The notes beneath the pieces were generated by a model, which had not been told where the DNA came from, made no database searches, and saw only the letters and a list, made by a program, of their open reading frames with translations. DNA of 64,000 nt from DATFVJ01 sp963820395. Lineage in GTDB: Bacteria > Actinomycetota > Actinomycetes > Streptosporangiales > Streptosporangiaceae. Of this stretch, positions 8,924-18,283 are shown in pieces (positions within the stretch are counted from its first letter, which is position 1; each line of letters opens with the position of its first letter). The stretch lies in contig CAWGAE010000025.1 of assembly GCA_963820395.1 (NCBI GenBank), positions 191,490 to 255,489 on the forward strand. Reading direction: 5' to 3'. The position numbers and the translations under genes are program-made.

Positions 8924-9440
8924 GTGAATTTGCTTGAGCTGTCCCGCTGGCAGTTCGGGAGGACGACGGTCTATCGCTTCCTGTTCGTGCCGATAACGAT
9001 TGGCCTCGCGTTCCTCGTGGCCGGCTGCCAGACCGCCTGGTTCCGCACCGGCCACGGGCGGATGCCTCAAGGGCAGGCAAGTCCAACGGCAAGTTGTTCC
9101 TGATCAACTCTGCGATGGGCGTGGGCACCGGAATGCCCATGAGTCCCAGTTCGGCGTGAACTGGTTTGCCTACTCGTTGGTGACATTTGTGGTGCGCGGC
9201 TCGCAACCGTGGCACTGCTGGTTACTCCCTCAAATTCACCTTCTTCGGCCTGTAAATGTTCGGCTGGATGGCCCGGCTTAGCCGCGACGGTGTCGGCATA
9301 TTTCATCCCGGCTGCCAATTCCTGGATGCAACAGCCGGTCGGCTTCTGTTGCGACCGAGCGGCTCAGCGCGCGGAGTTGTCCAGCTTCGCCGCCCTGTTT
9401 GGCCCGACAATGCTCGACGTGCTGAGGCCGTACGCGTTGC
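8924..9440 (+). pseudogene. cydA: Cytochrome bd oxidase subunit I (CydA) remnant
   Basis: The first 44 codons read LLELSRWQFGRTTVYRFLFV and PITIGLAFLVAGCQTAWFRTG, an unmistakable CydA N-terminus. Later frames give GKLFLINSAMGVGTG, QFGVNWFAYSLVTF and, from about 9284, TVSAYFIPAANSWMQQPVGF. Thus ~170 of the usual ~450-500 residues survive across at least three frames. The heme ligand His of the TTVYHF motif has become Arg, so decay includes substitutions and not only indels. The C-terminal half including the quinol loop is missing. It sits just upstream of a cydB fragment and cydDC, the normal cyd order. Confidence 0.85.
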
Positions 9441-9617
9441 TCGGACTCACAAACTGGCGCTTTCACTATGCACAGTCCTACTTTGCTGGCGGTCAGGACC
9501 GGTCAAGACCACCCGAAGACCACCGGTGACGCCAGGCAGGCGCGAGGCTGGTCGCCAGCAGGACCGCCGCCGTGGCTCTTGTGTTCGCGGCCGGCCTTTC
9601 TGAGCCGGACACAGGTC

Positions 9618-10031
9618 AGTTACCGTGGCGTGGTGCGCGCGTTGCTCGCTGCTGTCGCCGCGCTGGCGCTGGCCGTGGCAGTGAAGGCGAACCAGTCCAG
9701 GAGCGAGGGCATTGCTTTCGCGGGGACGGCGGTCGCGATCGCGGCGGCCACCGCCTCGTTGCTCGTGGCTGTGTATCCGGACGTCCGACCGTCGAGCATC
9801 AATGTTGCCCACAGCCTTACGGTTTTGAACGCTTCCACCACCGCCAAGAAGCTCGCGATGCTGACCGCTTTCGCCGCGATCCTCCGACCGCTCGTCCTCC
9901 TGCACCAGAAGTGGACCTACCGGGACTTCCGCAAGCGGATCGGCACCGGGGACATACCCGCACCGGTGGCGCCGTTCGGGCGGCCAGAAGGTTCGGCGGG
10001 CTCCACGGGCCCGCTAGAGTCAGCTCGATGA
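9618..10031 (+). pseudogene. cydB: Cytochrome bd oxidase subunit II (CydB), C-terminal fragment
   Basis: An open frame preserves only the last ~130 residues of CydB: GIAFAGTAVAIAAATASLLV, YPDVRPSSINVAHSLTVLNA, and LHQKWTYRDFRKRIG, matching the family's YPDVxPSSLDPANSLTxxNA and WTYWVFRKR signatures. About 200 N-terminal residues are gone, so it cannot form the subunit. Its TGA overlaps the cydDC ATG in an ATGA arrangement, so the old translational coupling to cydDC is still visible. Confidence 0.85.
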
Positions 10032-13000
10032 CACCGCTGGATCCGCGGCTGCTGCGTCATGCGCGGCAGACCGCGGTCCATATCGGGGTACTCGTCGGGC
10101 TTGGCACTGCGGCGGCCGTTCTTATCCTTACGCAGGCGCAGTTGCTGGCTGGGGCGATCAGCGGCGTGTTCCTCGATGGCACGCCACGCAGCGCGCTGAG
10201 GGGCACCCTCACGGCGCTCGCGGTCGTGTTCGGGGCACGTGCGCTGGTCGCCTGGGCCACCGAGGCATCCTCCTACCGGGCGTCTGCGGCGGTGAAGTCG
10301 GCGCTGCGCCGCCGCTTGCTCGCCCACGCGGTCGCCCTCGGCCCGCGGTGGCTCGCGGCAAATCGCACCGGGGAGCTTGTCACGCTCGCCACCCGGGGAA
10401 TCGATTCGCTGGACAGCTATTTCGCCGCTTACCTGCCGCAGCTTGTGCTCGCCGTGGTGATACCGCTCGTGGTTGTAGTGCAGATCGGCTCGGCCGACCT
10501 GCTCGCGGGGGCTACGATCGCGCTCACTCTCCCGCTGATCCCGATGTTCGGTGCGCTGGTCGGCCGGGCCACCGCGCTGCACACACGGCGCCGCTGGCGA
10601 GCGCTCGCGCTGTTGTCCCATCACTTCCTCGACGTGGTGGCCGGGCTGCCCACGCTTAAGGTGTTCGGCCGGGCGAAGGCACAGGCCGAGGCCATCAGGA
10701 AGGTCACAGGTGACTACCGGCAGGCGACCATGGGCACGCTGCGGCTTGCGTTTCTCTCCTCGCTGGTTCTCGAGCTCACCGCCACGCTGTCGGTGGCGCT
10801 CGTCGCCGTCGGTGTCGGGTTGCGCCTCGTCTATGGTCACCTGGACCTGCGCACCGGGTTGCTCGTCCTGATCCTGGCGCCCGAGGCCTACCTGCCGCTC
10901 CGCCAGGCTGCTGCCCAGTTCCACGCGAGCGCGGACGGCCTCACGGCGGTGGCCGAGGTGTTCAATGTCCTCGAGACCCCGGTCCCGGAGACCGCTGCTT
11001 CCGTGATCGGCGCCTCCGTGGCTGATGCGATCGGAGGGCCGGCGCTGGCGGGTCCGGCCGCTGGAGGGTCGGCGGTGATGGGTGCAACCGCTGGAGGGTC
11101 GGCGGTGATAGGTGCGGCCGCCGCAAAGGCCGCGGTGAAAGGTGCAGCCGTCGCGGGTTCAGGCATCGCCAGTTCTCGCATTGCTGGTTCACACAGGGCA
11201 CCTGGTGCTGGTGCTGAGCGACAGGTACGGCGGCTACCCGGGCCTGACCCCCTGGCCATCAGGGTTGAGGACGTCATCGTGCGTCACCCGGGCCGAACTG
11301 ATCCCGCGCCGGAGCGGGTCCGGCTGACCCTGGCGCGCGGTGAGATCGTCGCGCTGGCGGGGGCTAGCGGATGCGGCAAGTCGACGCTGGTGGCTGTGCT
11401 GCTCGGCTTCGTCGCGCCGTCGACGGGCCGCGTGCTCGTGCAGGGGCTCGACGGCGAGGTGGATCTCACCGAGGTCGACCTCGACGTCTGGCGTTGCCGC
11501 GTCGGGTGGCTGCCACAGGATCCCGTCCTTTTCCATGGAACCGTCGCGGGCAACATCCGGCTCGGCTGGTCAGAAGCTCCGGCGGACGTGGTGGCCGCGG
11601 CCGCCCGCGCGGCCGCGCTTCACGAGGTCGGGCTCGATGCGGCGGTGGGGGAGCGCGGCGCAGGGTTGTCCGCTGGGCAGCGCCGCAGGGTGGCGCTTGC
11701 CCGCGCGCTGCTGCCCGGTCCGGATCGCGGCCGGTCCGTACTGCTGCTTGACGAGCCCACAGCGGGGCTCGACCCCGCAGCCGAGGCGCGGGTCCTTGAT
11801 ACGCTGCGCAGCCGCGCCGCGGCGGGCCACGCCGTACTGGTGGTGACACACAAGGCCGCAGCGCTCGCCGCGGCCGACCGTGTCATCCACCTTGCCTGCG
11901 GCACCACCTTGACGGCTGCCCGGCCACCGACGGCCGGCCCAGTCACAATCAGCCCAGTCACAATCAGCCCAGTCACACTCGGCTCAGTCACAGCCGACCC
12001 GGCGACAGTGAGCCCAGTTGCGGGTGGACCCGTCCCGGTGAGCCCTGATGCGGCCGGTCCGGCGCCAGCCGAGACAAGTCCCAGCCTGCCAGGTCACGGC
12101 CTGCGCCGCGACCGCGTCTCCGCTGAGAGCTGCTCGCAGGAAGGGGAGATGCGCCCGCAAGAATGGCGCGAGCAGTACGGCGGTCCGGGCAGGTCCGCGC
12201 AGCCGCCCGGCCATGCCCACGGCGACACCAAGGGCCATCCCCCCGGGCAGGCTGCGGACCACGGCTCCGACCACGAGCCCGGCCACAGCCCCGGCCCTGG
12301 CCACAGCGCCGGCCCTGGCCACGGCTTCGGCCAAAGCCCAGACCCCGGCCATGGCTCCCGCCATAGCCCCGTCCCCGGCTCTGGTCCCGTCCCCGGCTCT
12401 GGTCCCGTCCCCGGCTCTGGTCCCGTCCCCGGCTCTGGTCCCGTCCCCCGCTCTGGTCCCGTCCCCGGCTCTGGTCCCGTCCCCGGCTCTGGTCCCGTCC
12501 CCGGCTCCGGTCCCGTCCCCGGCCAGGCCCCCGATCGTGGCCTCTTCGATGTCCCGGCTCATGGTCCGGAACGGCCAGCCGATCAGCCGCGCCTGCCTGA
12601 CGGTGCACCGCAGGGCGTGCCGGACCGCCCGACCTCACACCGCGCCGCGCTGCCCCGCCTGGGCCGGCAGCTCACCTGGCGGCTGGCGCTCGCCGCGCTC
12701 GCCGGCACTGGTGCCGCGGCTTGCGCCATCGCGCTCAACGGTACCGCCGCGTGGCTGATCTCCCGCGCGGCGCAGCAACCGCCCGTACTGTCCCTGATGG
12801 TGGCCATAACCGCCGTGCGGGGGTTCGGGATCGGGCGGGGCGTGTTCCGTTACGCCGAGCGGCTGGCCGGCCACGACACCGCGCTGCGGGTTCTGGCCAA
12901 TCTGCGGGTGGCCGCCTACAGCCGCCTGGAGCGGCTCGCCCCCGCTGGGCTCGCCGCGTTCCGCTCTGGAGATCTTGTCAGCCGCCTCGTCACCGACATC

Positions 13001-14350
13001 GATAGCCTCGCGGACCGCTGGCTGCGCGTGCTGCTGCCCTACCTGGTCGCGGGCGCGACCGGGGCCGCCACGGTCGCGGTGATGGCTGCGCTGCTTCCCG
13101 GAGCCGGTGCTGTCGTTGCTGTCAGCCTGCTTTTGGCCGCGCTGGTCGCGCCCTCCATTGCCAGCCTTGTCGCCCGTCGCGCCGAGCGCCAGCTCGCGCC
13201 TCGGCGCGGCGAGCTTGCTGCCGCCTCGCTGGACCTGCTGCGCGGCGCCGGTGAGCTTGTCGCGTTCGGCGCGCTGGACACCGCGCTCAGCCAGGTGTCC
13301 GCAGCTGACCTGGCCGTGTCACGCAGCGAGAGCCGTTCAGGACTCGGCCGGGGAACTGGTGCGGCGGTCGCGGTGATCGCCGCTGGGGCCGCGGTGTGGG
13401 GAAGCCTATTCCTCGGCGCCGATGCGGTGCGTTCCGGCGCGCTGCCCGGTGTGGCGCTAGCCGTTGTCGTGCTCATCCCGCTCGCCGCGCACGAAGTATT
13501 CGCCGGCCTTGCGCCCGCCGCGCAGCAGCTACCACGTCTCCGCGCGGCGGCCGCACGGGTGGCGGGCGTGCTCGCCGCGCCGGACCCGGTGCGCGAGCCC
13601 GACAGCACTCAACGCACCGCCAGCGCGGCAGGCATGGTTGTGCCCGCACTGCCTGGGCCGCCCTACGACATCCGGATCGAGGGGCTCACCGCGGCCTGGC
13701 GCCGCGGCGGGCCCGACGTGCTGCGGCGGATTAGCCTGGATGTACCCGCCGGGCGGCGCATCGCGATCACGGGCCCGAGCGGATCAGGCAAGACAACGCT
13801 CGCGATGGTGCTGCTGCGGTTCCTCGACCCCACCGCGGGAAAGGTCACCCTCGGCGGCGTGGACATCACCACCCTCCGGGGTGACGAGGTGCGTCAGGTG
13901 ATCGGGCTGTGCGCTCAGGACGCGCACATCTTTGACTCCACCCTCGCCGCGAACCTGCGGCTTGCCCGGCCTGATGCCGACGGCGACGAGCTACGGGACG
14001 CGCTGCGCCGCGCCCGGCTGCTCGACTGGGCGGACAGCCTGCCGGACGGACTTGACACGCTGGTCGGCGAGTACGGAGCCCGGTTGTCCGGGGGGCAGCG
14101 GCAGCGGCTCGCCCTCGCCCGCATGCTGCTCGCGGACTTCCCCGTGGTGGTCCTGGACGAGCCCACCGAGCATCTTGACGAGCAGACAGCCGGCGCGCTC
14201 ATTCACGACCTGCTCGAGGAAACCCGCGGTCGATCGGTGCTGCTCATCACTCACCGCGCCGAGGCGCTCACCGAGGCCGATGAGATCGTCCATCTGGAAG
14301 ACGGCAGAATCGGTTCCGCTCCGGCCGCCGCCCAATTCGCTGCCCCATAG
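10028..14350 (+). CDS. cydDC: Fused CydD-CydC ABC exporter (thiol reductant / heme ABC transporter)
   Basis: About 1440 aa containing two complete ABC half-transporters. CydD half: TM domain, then Walker A GASGCGKSTL, signature LSAGQRRRVALARALL and Walker B VLLLDEPTAGLD. CydC half: TM domain starting ALAGTGAAACAIALNGTAAW, Walker A GPSGSGKTTL, signature LSGGQRQRLALARMLL and Walker B VVVLDEPTEHLD. The fusion order is usual for actinobacteria; CydDC exports cysteine/glutathione-type thiols (heme also reported) and is needed to assemble cytochrome bd. Odd: the ~290-residue linker is low-complexity with eight PVPxSG repeats, and a second Ala/Gly-rich insert precedes the first ATPase. Since cydA and cydB are remnants here, its oxidase partner must be elsewhere or lost. 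Confidence 0.9.
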   Translation: MTPLDPRLLRHARQTAVHIGVLVGLGTAAAVLILTQAQLLAGAISGVFLDGTPRSALRGTLTALAVVFGARALVAWATEASSYRASAAVKSALRRRLLAHAVALGPRWLAANRTGELVTLATRGIDSLDSYFAAYLPQLVLAVVIPLVVVVQIGSADLLAGATIALTLPLIPMFGALVGRATALHTRRRWRALALLSHHFLDVVAGLPTLKVFGRAKAQAEAIRKVTGDYRQATMGTLRLAFLSSLVLELTATLSVALVAVGVGLRLVYGHLDLRTGLLVLILAPEAYLPLRQAAAQFHASADGLTAVAEVFNVLETPVPETAASVIGASVADAIGGPALAGPAAGGSAVMGATAGGSAVIGAAAAKAAVKGAAVAGSGIASSRIAGSHRAPGAGAERQVRRLPGPDPLAIRVEDVIVRHPGRTDPAPERVRLTLARGEIVALAGASGCGKSTLVAVLLGFVAPSTGRVLVQGLDGEVDLTEVDLDVWRCRVGWLPQDPVLFHGTVAGNIRLGWSEAPADVVAAAARAAALHEVGLDAAVGERGAGLSAGQRRRVALARALLPGPDRGRSVLLLDEPTAGLDPAAEARVLDTLRSRAAAGHAVLVVTHKAAALAAADRVIHLACGTTLTAARPPTAGPVTISPVTISPVTLGSVTADPATVSPVAGGPVPVSPDAAGPAPAETSPSLPGHGLRRDRVSAESCSQEGEMRPQEWREQYGGPGRSAQPPGHAHGDTKGHPPGQAADHGSDHEPGHSPGPGHSAGPGHGFGQSPDPGHGSRHSPVPGSGPVPGSGPVPGSGPVPGSGPVPRSGPVPGSGPVPGSGPVPGSGPVPGQAPDRGLFDVPAHGPERPADQPRLPDGAPQGVPDRPTSHRAALPRLGRQLTWRLALAALAGTGAAACAIALNGTAAWLISRAAQQPPVLSLMVAITAVRGFGIGRGVFRYAERLAGHDTALRVLANLRVAAYSRLERLAPAGLAAFRSGDLVSRLVTDIDSLADRWLRVLLPYLVAGATGAATVAVMAALLPGAGAVVAVSLLLAALVAPSIASLVARRAERQLAPRRGELAAASLDLLRGAGELVAFGALDTALSQVSAADLAVSRSESRSGLGRGTGAAVAVIAAGAAVWGSLFLGADAVRSGALPGVALAVVVLIPLAAHEVFAGLAPAAQQLPRLRAAAARVAGVLAAPDPVREPDSTQRTASAAGMVVPALPGPPYDIRIEGLTAAWRRGGPDVLRRISLDVPAGRRIAITGPSGSGKTTLAMVLLRFLDPTAGKVTLGGVDITTLRGDEVRQVIGLCAQDAHIFDSTLAANLRLARPDADGDELRDALRRARLLDWADSLPDGLDTLVGEYGARLSGGQRQRLALARMLLADFPVVVLDEPTEHLDEQTAGALIHDLLEETRGRSVLLITHRAEALTEADEIVHLEDGRIGSAPAAAQFAAP
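12368..12525 (+). repeat. 18-bp in-frame tandem repeat in the cydDC linker
   Basis: Eight units of about CCCGTCCCCGGCTCTGGT encode PVPGSG (one unit PVPRSG). Unit length is a multiple of three, so copy-number change lengthens or shortens the inter-subunit linker without breaking frame. Looser repeats (PGHS/PGPGHS) precede it. Confidence 0.9.
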
Positions 14351-14370
14351 GAGCGGCTGGGAAAGCAAGG

Positions 14371-14397
14371 CGAGCCGAACGGGCTCGGCTTGTTTTC
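14371..14397 (+). terminator. Possible rho-independent terminator after cydDC
   Basis: A 6-bp perfect stem CGAGCC / GGCTCG with a 5-nt loop is followed within two bases by a T-rich run (TTGTTTT). It starts 20 nt after the cydDC stop. The stem is short, so strength is uncertain. Confidence 0.4.
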
Positions 14398-14490
14398 GAA
14401 GTCGCTATCCATGCTGGCTGTCTCAGATTCCTTTATCAGCACCTGAATCCGCGGTACCCAACGCTCTGCAGCCGGCGTTGCGTTCGTGCC

Positions 14491-14582
14491 CGGATCGGTT
14501 CCCGGGTTGCACTGGACGGTTCCCGGTCGCACTTGGATCGGTTCCCGGTCGCACTGGATCGGTTCCCGCGTCACGCTGGATC
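14491..14582 (+). repeat. Four imperfect ~22-bp tandem repeats
   Basis: Units centred on GGATCGGTTCCCGGTCGCACT repeat about four times with drift. They fill the gap between the cydDC terminator and dedA. No coding potential is evident; they may lie in the dedA promoter region. Confidence 0.75.
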
Positions 14583-14675
14583 GCGCACGGCTGAGCAGCC
14601 CCTTGTAACATCGGCATCCTCCGCTAAACCGTCCCGCACGGGGCCGACAAGAGTTGTACCGGGAAGCTGCTGCCG

Positions 14676-15311
14676 ATGTCCGCACCGCCGCTGCCGGGAT
14701 TCCTCGCGGCCCTGGCGCCGCTGCTCAACCACTACGGGTATTTTGTCGTAGCAGTACTGGTGATGGTGGAGGACTTCGGTGTCCCCGCGCCGGGTGAGAC
14801 TGTGCTGGTCGCGGCTGCGGTGTACGCCGGCGCAGGTCGGCTTAACATCGTGGCAGTGGGGGTGATCGCCGTGCTCGCGGCTATCGCGGGGGACAACATC
14901 GGCTATGCGATCGGCCGGTACGGCGGCCGGGCCCTGGTATTGCGATTCGGCAGGTACGTTCTCATAACCAGCCAGCGGCTCGCCAAAGCCGAGGGCTTTT
15001 TCGCACGCCACGGCGGGAAGGTCGTGGTCGTCGCTCGTTTCGTGGAGGGTCTGCGCCAGCTGAACGGAATCATTGCGGGAATAGCCGACATGCGGTGGCC
15101 CCGTTTCCTGACCTTCAACGCGCTCGGCGCGGTGCTGTGGGTCGGCACCTGGGCTTCGCTCGGCTACCTGGCCGGTAACCACATCAACACGATCTACACA
15201 TACGCCACCAGGTACCCGCTATATCTGCTGATTGCCGCGGCGGCGGTGGTGGCGGCCGGGTTCGTCGCCCGCGCCGCACTCCGCCGACGGCGACGCGCTT
15301 TACCCAGGTGA
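14676..15311 (+). CDS. DedA family membrane protein
   Basis: 211 aa, the normal DedA length. It begins with a re-entrant/TM region containing MVEDFGVPAPGETVLVAAA (family E-x-x-x-P-x-P-G-E motif) and later GDNIGYAIGRYGG and FFARHGGKVVVVARFVEGLR, the conserved G-x-x-x-R / arginine motif, then several TM helices and a basic tail (RRRRRALPR). DedA proteins are thought to act as proton-coupled lipid (undecaprenyl-phosphate or phosphatidylethanolamine) flippases in the cytoplasmic membrane. Stand-alone; upstream repeats fill the gap to cydDC. Confidence 0.85.
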   Translation: MSAPPLPGFLAALAPLLNHYGYFVVAVLVMVEDFGVPAPGETVLVAAAVYAGAGRLNIVAVGVIAVLAAIAGDNIGYAIGRYGGRALVLRFGRYVLITSQRLAKAEGFFARHGGKVVVVARFVEGLRQLNGIIAGIADMRWPRFLTFNALGAVLWVGTWASLGYLAGNHINTIYTYATRYPLYLLIAAAAVVAAGFVARAALRRRRRALPR

Positions 15312-15476
15312 TCAAGCGCCTGAGTGCGCGTCATTGCGTCGCGCGTAATGGCAATTCACGTTAGCTTGATCACCTGCCGCCATCAGCCTGGAGTTGCCGC
15401 GATGTGAGCAGCGAGTGCGCATAATCGTGGGCCGGGGTTGCGGAGGCGCTGTACGAGGCGCCGGCCGGAGCCTGCG

Positions 15477-16265
15477 TCAGGCGCTGGCGAAGCGGCGGGC
15501 GCTCGGGTAGCACTGGGCTCCGTCCACCACGATGTTGGCACCGGTGACCCAGGATGCCCGCTGCGACAGCAGGAATGCGACGACGTCGGCCACTTCCTCC
15601 GGCCGGCCGAGCCGCCGGTGTGGGAACTGGGTCGCCAGGAACGCGGCGAAGTCCGCCGGGTTTTCCCGCTGGAAGGTCTCCCAGGAACCGCCGGGGAACA
15701 TGATCGATCCGGGGCTGACGGAGTTCACCCGGATATTGTGCGAAGCGAGTTCCTGCGCCGCCACGGCGGCCAAATGAATCTCCGCCGCCTTGGCGACCGC
15801 GTAGTTGGCCCGTGGTGCAGGCCGCATGCCGGTGATCGAAGCGACGATCACCACCGCGCCGCCGCCCGCCGAGCGCAGGTGCGGCAGCCCGGCTCGGATC
15901 AACTGGGCCGCGTGCCCGGCGTTTAGCGCGAACGTGGCCGCGAGGTCAGCGGAGCTTGAGTCGGTCAGGTTACCGCCGACCGTGCCGCCCGCGTTCGCCA
16001 CCAGATGGTTCAGGCCGCCGAGGGCGTGAGCGATCTCGCACACCGCACAGTCCAGCATGGTGGGATCAGCGACGTCGGCGGGGGCTGTCGCCACCGGCAC
16101 GCAATGCCTTGCCAGGCGTTCGGCGGCGTTGGCGAGACCGCCAGGGTCGCGTGCGACGAGGCCCACCGCTGCCCCCTCGGTGGCGAGCGTCTCGGCCACC
16201 GCGAAGCCGATGCCATGGCTGCCTCCCGTGATCAGCGCACGGGTTCCACGCAGTCCCAGTTCCAT
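15477..16265 (-). CDS. Short-chain dehydrogenase/reductase (SDR)
   Basis: About 262 aa from the ATG giving MELGLRGTRALITGG; a further ATG 18 nt upstream is possible. NAD(P) motif TGGSHGIG, structural NAGG, catalytic Ser in IVASITGM and the Tyr-Lys pair in ANYAVAKAAE, then NSVSPGSI. C-terminal LSQRASWVTGANIVVDG is the typical SDR end. A classical 3-oxoacyl-ACP-reductase-like oxidoreductase of unknown substrate. It is divergent from the acyl-CoA synthetase gene about 390 bp away, which may hint at a role in lipid or acyl-CoA metabolism, but nothing ties them directly. Confidence 0.85.
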   Translation of the reverse strand: MELGLRGTRALITGGSHGIGFAVAETLATEGAAVGLVARDPGGLANAAERLARHCVPVATAPADVADPTMLDCAVCEIAHALGGLNHLVANAGGTVGGNLTDSSSADLAATFALNAGHAAQLIRAGLPHLRSAGGGAVVIVASITGMRPAPRANYAVAKAAEIHLAAVAAQELASHNIRVNSVSPGSIMFPGGSWETFQRENPADFAAFLATQFPHRRLGRPEEVADVVAFLLSQRASWVTGANIVVDGAQCYPSARRFASA

Positions 16266-16653
16266 GCCCAGCACGTTACCCATAGGTCGGCACGCGCTCT
16301 GCCCGCACCCGGCGCGGGTCGGCCAACCGGGCCAAAGCCCGGGTTGAAGCCGCCCGCGGGCGCGCCCGGATCACCGATCACGCCGCGACTTCCTCCTGGC
16401 GTGAGCGGGACCACAACATCGCGAAGCAGGGTTCTTGCCGGTGGTGAGGGCGACCAACGCAAAGCAACGTTGCCGTGCTGGGCGCAGCTCGACCGGACCT
16501 TGGTCCCTAGCCTCGTCGGCCTGCACTGCTTAGCTTGGCGATGAATGCTGGCGGCCCTGGCCGCGCTGCCAGTGTCGGTGACGTGCCCGTCGCTGGCCGG
16601 GTGCGCTGCGTGCCCGTCGCAGGCCGGGTGCTGGTCCGGGCTAGGAGGCCACA
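16266..16653. other. Divergent intergenic region
   Basis: About 390 bp between the SDR and the acyl-CoA synthetase. No supported gene. It holds an imperfect direct repeat of about 25 bp (CGTGCCCGTCGCTGGCCGGG and CGTGCCCGTCGCAGGCCGGG, around 16579-16625) and the AGGAGG ribosome site of the synthetase just before its ATG. Confidence 0.5.
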
Positions 16654-18282
16654 ATGAAGTCATACACCAGCGGTATATCCGAGGTTCCGCTGCTTGGCGA
16701 CACGATTGGCGAGAACCTGGACCGGACGGTGGCCGCCTTCGCCGACCGCGAGGCGCTAGTGGACTGCGCGAGCGGGCGGCGCTGGACCTACGCACAGTTC
16801 GGCCGGGCCGTGGACGACGTGGCGCGCGGACTGATCGCGATCGGCGTCGAGAAGGGCGACCGGTTCGGCATATGGGCGCCGAACTGCCCGGAATGGGCCC
16901 TGGTGCAGTACGCGACCGCCAAGATCGGCGCGATCATGGTGAACATCAACCCCGCGTACCGCCTGCAAGAGCTCGAATATGTCTTAAACCAGTCGGGCAT
17001 CAGCGTGCTCGTGTCCTACCAAGTGCATAAGAGCAGTAATTACCGAGAGATGGTCGGGCGGGTGCATAGGTCCTGCCCGCAGGTCCAGTCCGTCATCTAT
17101 ATCGGCGACCCGACATGGGATGAGCTTGTCGCTGCGGGCGTGGACCCGCCGGATTCTGCACTGGCCCAGCGGGCGCAGAGGCTGTCGTGCGATGACCCGA
17201 TAAATATCCAGTACACCTCCGGGACGACCGGGTTCCCGAAGGGCTCCACCCTGTCACACCACAACATCCTCAACAACGGTTACTTCGTCGGCGGCCTGCT
17301 CACCTATACGGAGGAGGACCGGGTGTGCCTGCCGGTGCCCTTCTACCACTGCTTCGGGATGGTCATGGGCAATCTCGCCGCGACGAGCCGTGGCGCATGC
17401 ATCGTGATTCCCGCGCCGTCGTTTGAACCGGCGGCGACCCTGGAGGCGGTCGCCAAGGAACGGGCCACATCGCTGTACGGCGTGCCCACAATGTTCATCG
17501 CCGAGCTCGGCCTGCCTGGCTTCGCCGGCTATGACCTGTCCAGCCTCCGTACCGGCATTATGGCCGGATCGCCGTGCCCTGTGGAGATCATGAAACGTGT
17601 GGTCACCGAGATGAGCATGACCGAGGTCGCCATCTGCTACGGCATGACCGAGACATCGCCGGTGTCCACCCAGACCCGCAGGGACGACGACTTGGAGCGG
17701 CGGACTGCGACTGTCGGTGCGGTGATGCCGCATGTCGAGATCAAGATCATCGACTCCGTCACCGGGGCGACGCTGCCCCGGGGCGAGCCTGGTGAGCTGT
17801 GCACGCGCGGGTACTCGGTCATGCTGGGGTACTGGAATGCCCCGGAACACACCGCCGAGGTGATTGACGCCGCCCGCTGGATGCACACCGGGGACTTGGC
17901 GGTGATGCGCGAGGACGGGTACATCAATATCGTCGGCCGGTTCAAGGACATGATCATCCGGGGCGGGGAGAATGTGTACCCGCGGGAGATCGAGGAGTTC
18001 CTCTACGGGCACCCGAAGATCTTGGACGTCCAGGTGATCGGGGTGCCGGATGAGAAGTTCGGTGAGGCAGTCCTGGCCTGCGTGATACTGAATGATCGCG
18101 ACGGCACGCTCACCCAGCAGGAGGTCGCCGAATTCTGCAGGGAGAACCTGGCGCACTACAAGATCCCGAAGTACGTCCGGCGCGTCGACTCGTTCCCGAT
18201 GACGGTGAGCGGCAAGGTCCGCAAGGTCGAGATGCGCGCATGGGCGATCGAGGAGCTCGGCCTTACCCCGGGCGCTATCTAA
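16654..18282 (+). CDS. AMP-forming acyl-CoA synthetase (FadD-like)
   Basis: 542 aa. The P-loop motif YTSGTTGFPKGSTLSHHN, the A5 motif YGMTETSPVS, the A7/A8 hinge region (TGDLAVMREDGYINIVGRFK) and the catalytic lysine context SGKVRKVEMR are all present, so the enzyme should be active. Activates a carboxylic acid to acyl-AMP and transfers it to CoA; similar to medium/long-chain fatty-acyl-CoA ligases. Start supported by AGGAGG 6 nt upstream. The stop codon TAA lies inside the 5-bp duplication made by the IS1380 insertion, so the coding sequence survived intact. Confidence 0.9.
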   Translation: MKSYTSGISEVPLLGDTIGENLDRTVAAFADREALVDCASGRRWTYAQFGRAVDDVARGLIAIGVEKGDRFGIWAPNCPEWALVQYATAKIGAIMVNINPAYRLQELEYVLNQSGISVLVSYQVHKSSNYREMVGRVHRSCPQVQSVIYIGDPTWDELVAAGVDPPDSALAQRAQRLSCDDPINIQYTSGTTGFPKGSTLSHHNILNNGYFVGGLLTYTEEDRVCLPVPFYHCFGMVMGNLAATSRGACIVIPAPSFEPAATLEAVAKERATSLYGVPTMFIAELGLPGFAGYDLSSLRTGIMAGSPCPVEIMKRVVTEMSMTEVAICYGMTETSPVSTQTRRDDDLERRTATVGAVMPHVEIKIIDSVTGATLPRGEPGELCTRGYSVMLGYWNAPEHTAEVIDAARWMHTGDLAVMREDGYINIVGRFKDMIIRGGENVYPREIEEFLYGHPKILDVQVIGVPDEKFGEAVLACVILNDRDGTLTQQEVAEFCRENLAHYKIPKYVRRVDSFPMTVSGKVRKVEMRAWAIEELGLTPGAI

Positions 18283-18283
18283 G

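Noticed and set aside
8255..8937. Long frames on both strands through the 8406-8615 repeats (repetitive Pro/Gly/Thr proteins)
   Set aside because: They arise because the repeat unit is free of stops in several frames on both strands; no ribosome site or family resemblance.
11984..12758. Repetitive frames on both strands over the cydDC linker (Gly-Asp-Gly-Thr-Arg-Ala and Pro-Ser-Pro-Ala repeats)
   Set aside because: They are shadows of the PVPGSG-coding repeat inside the intact cydDC gene.
16300..16650. Possible small gene between the SDR and acyl-CoA synthetase
   Set aside because: No start with a ribosome site and no consistent protein-like composition; only a 25-bp direct repeat.
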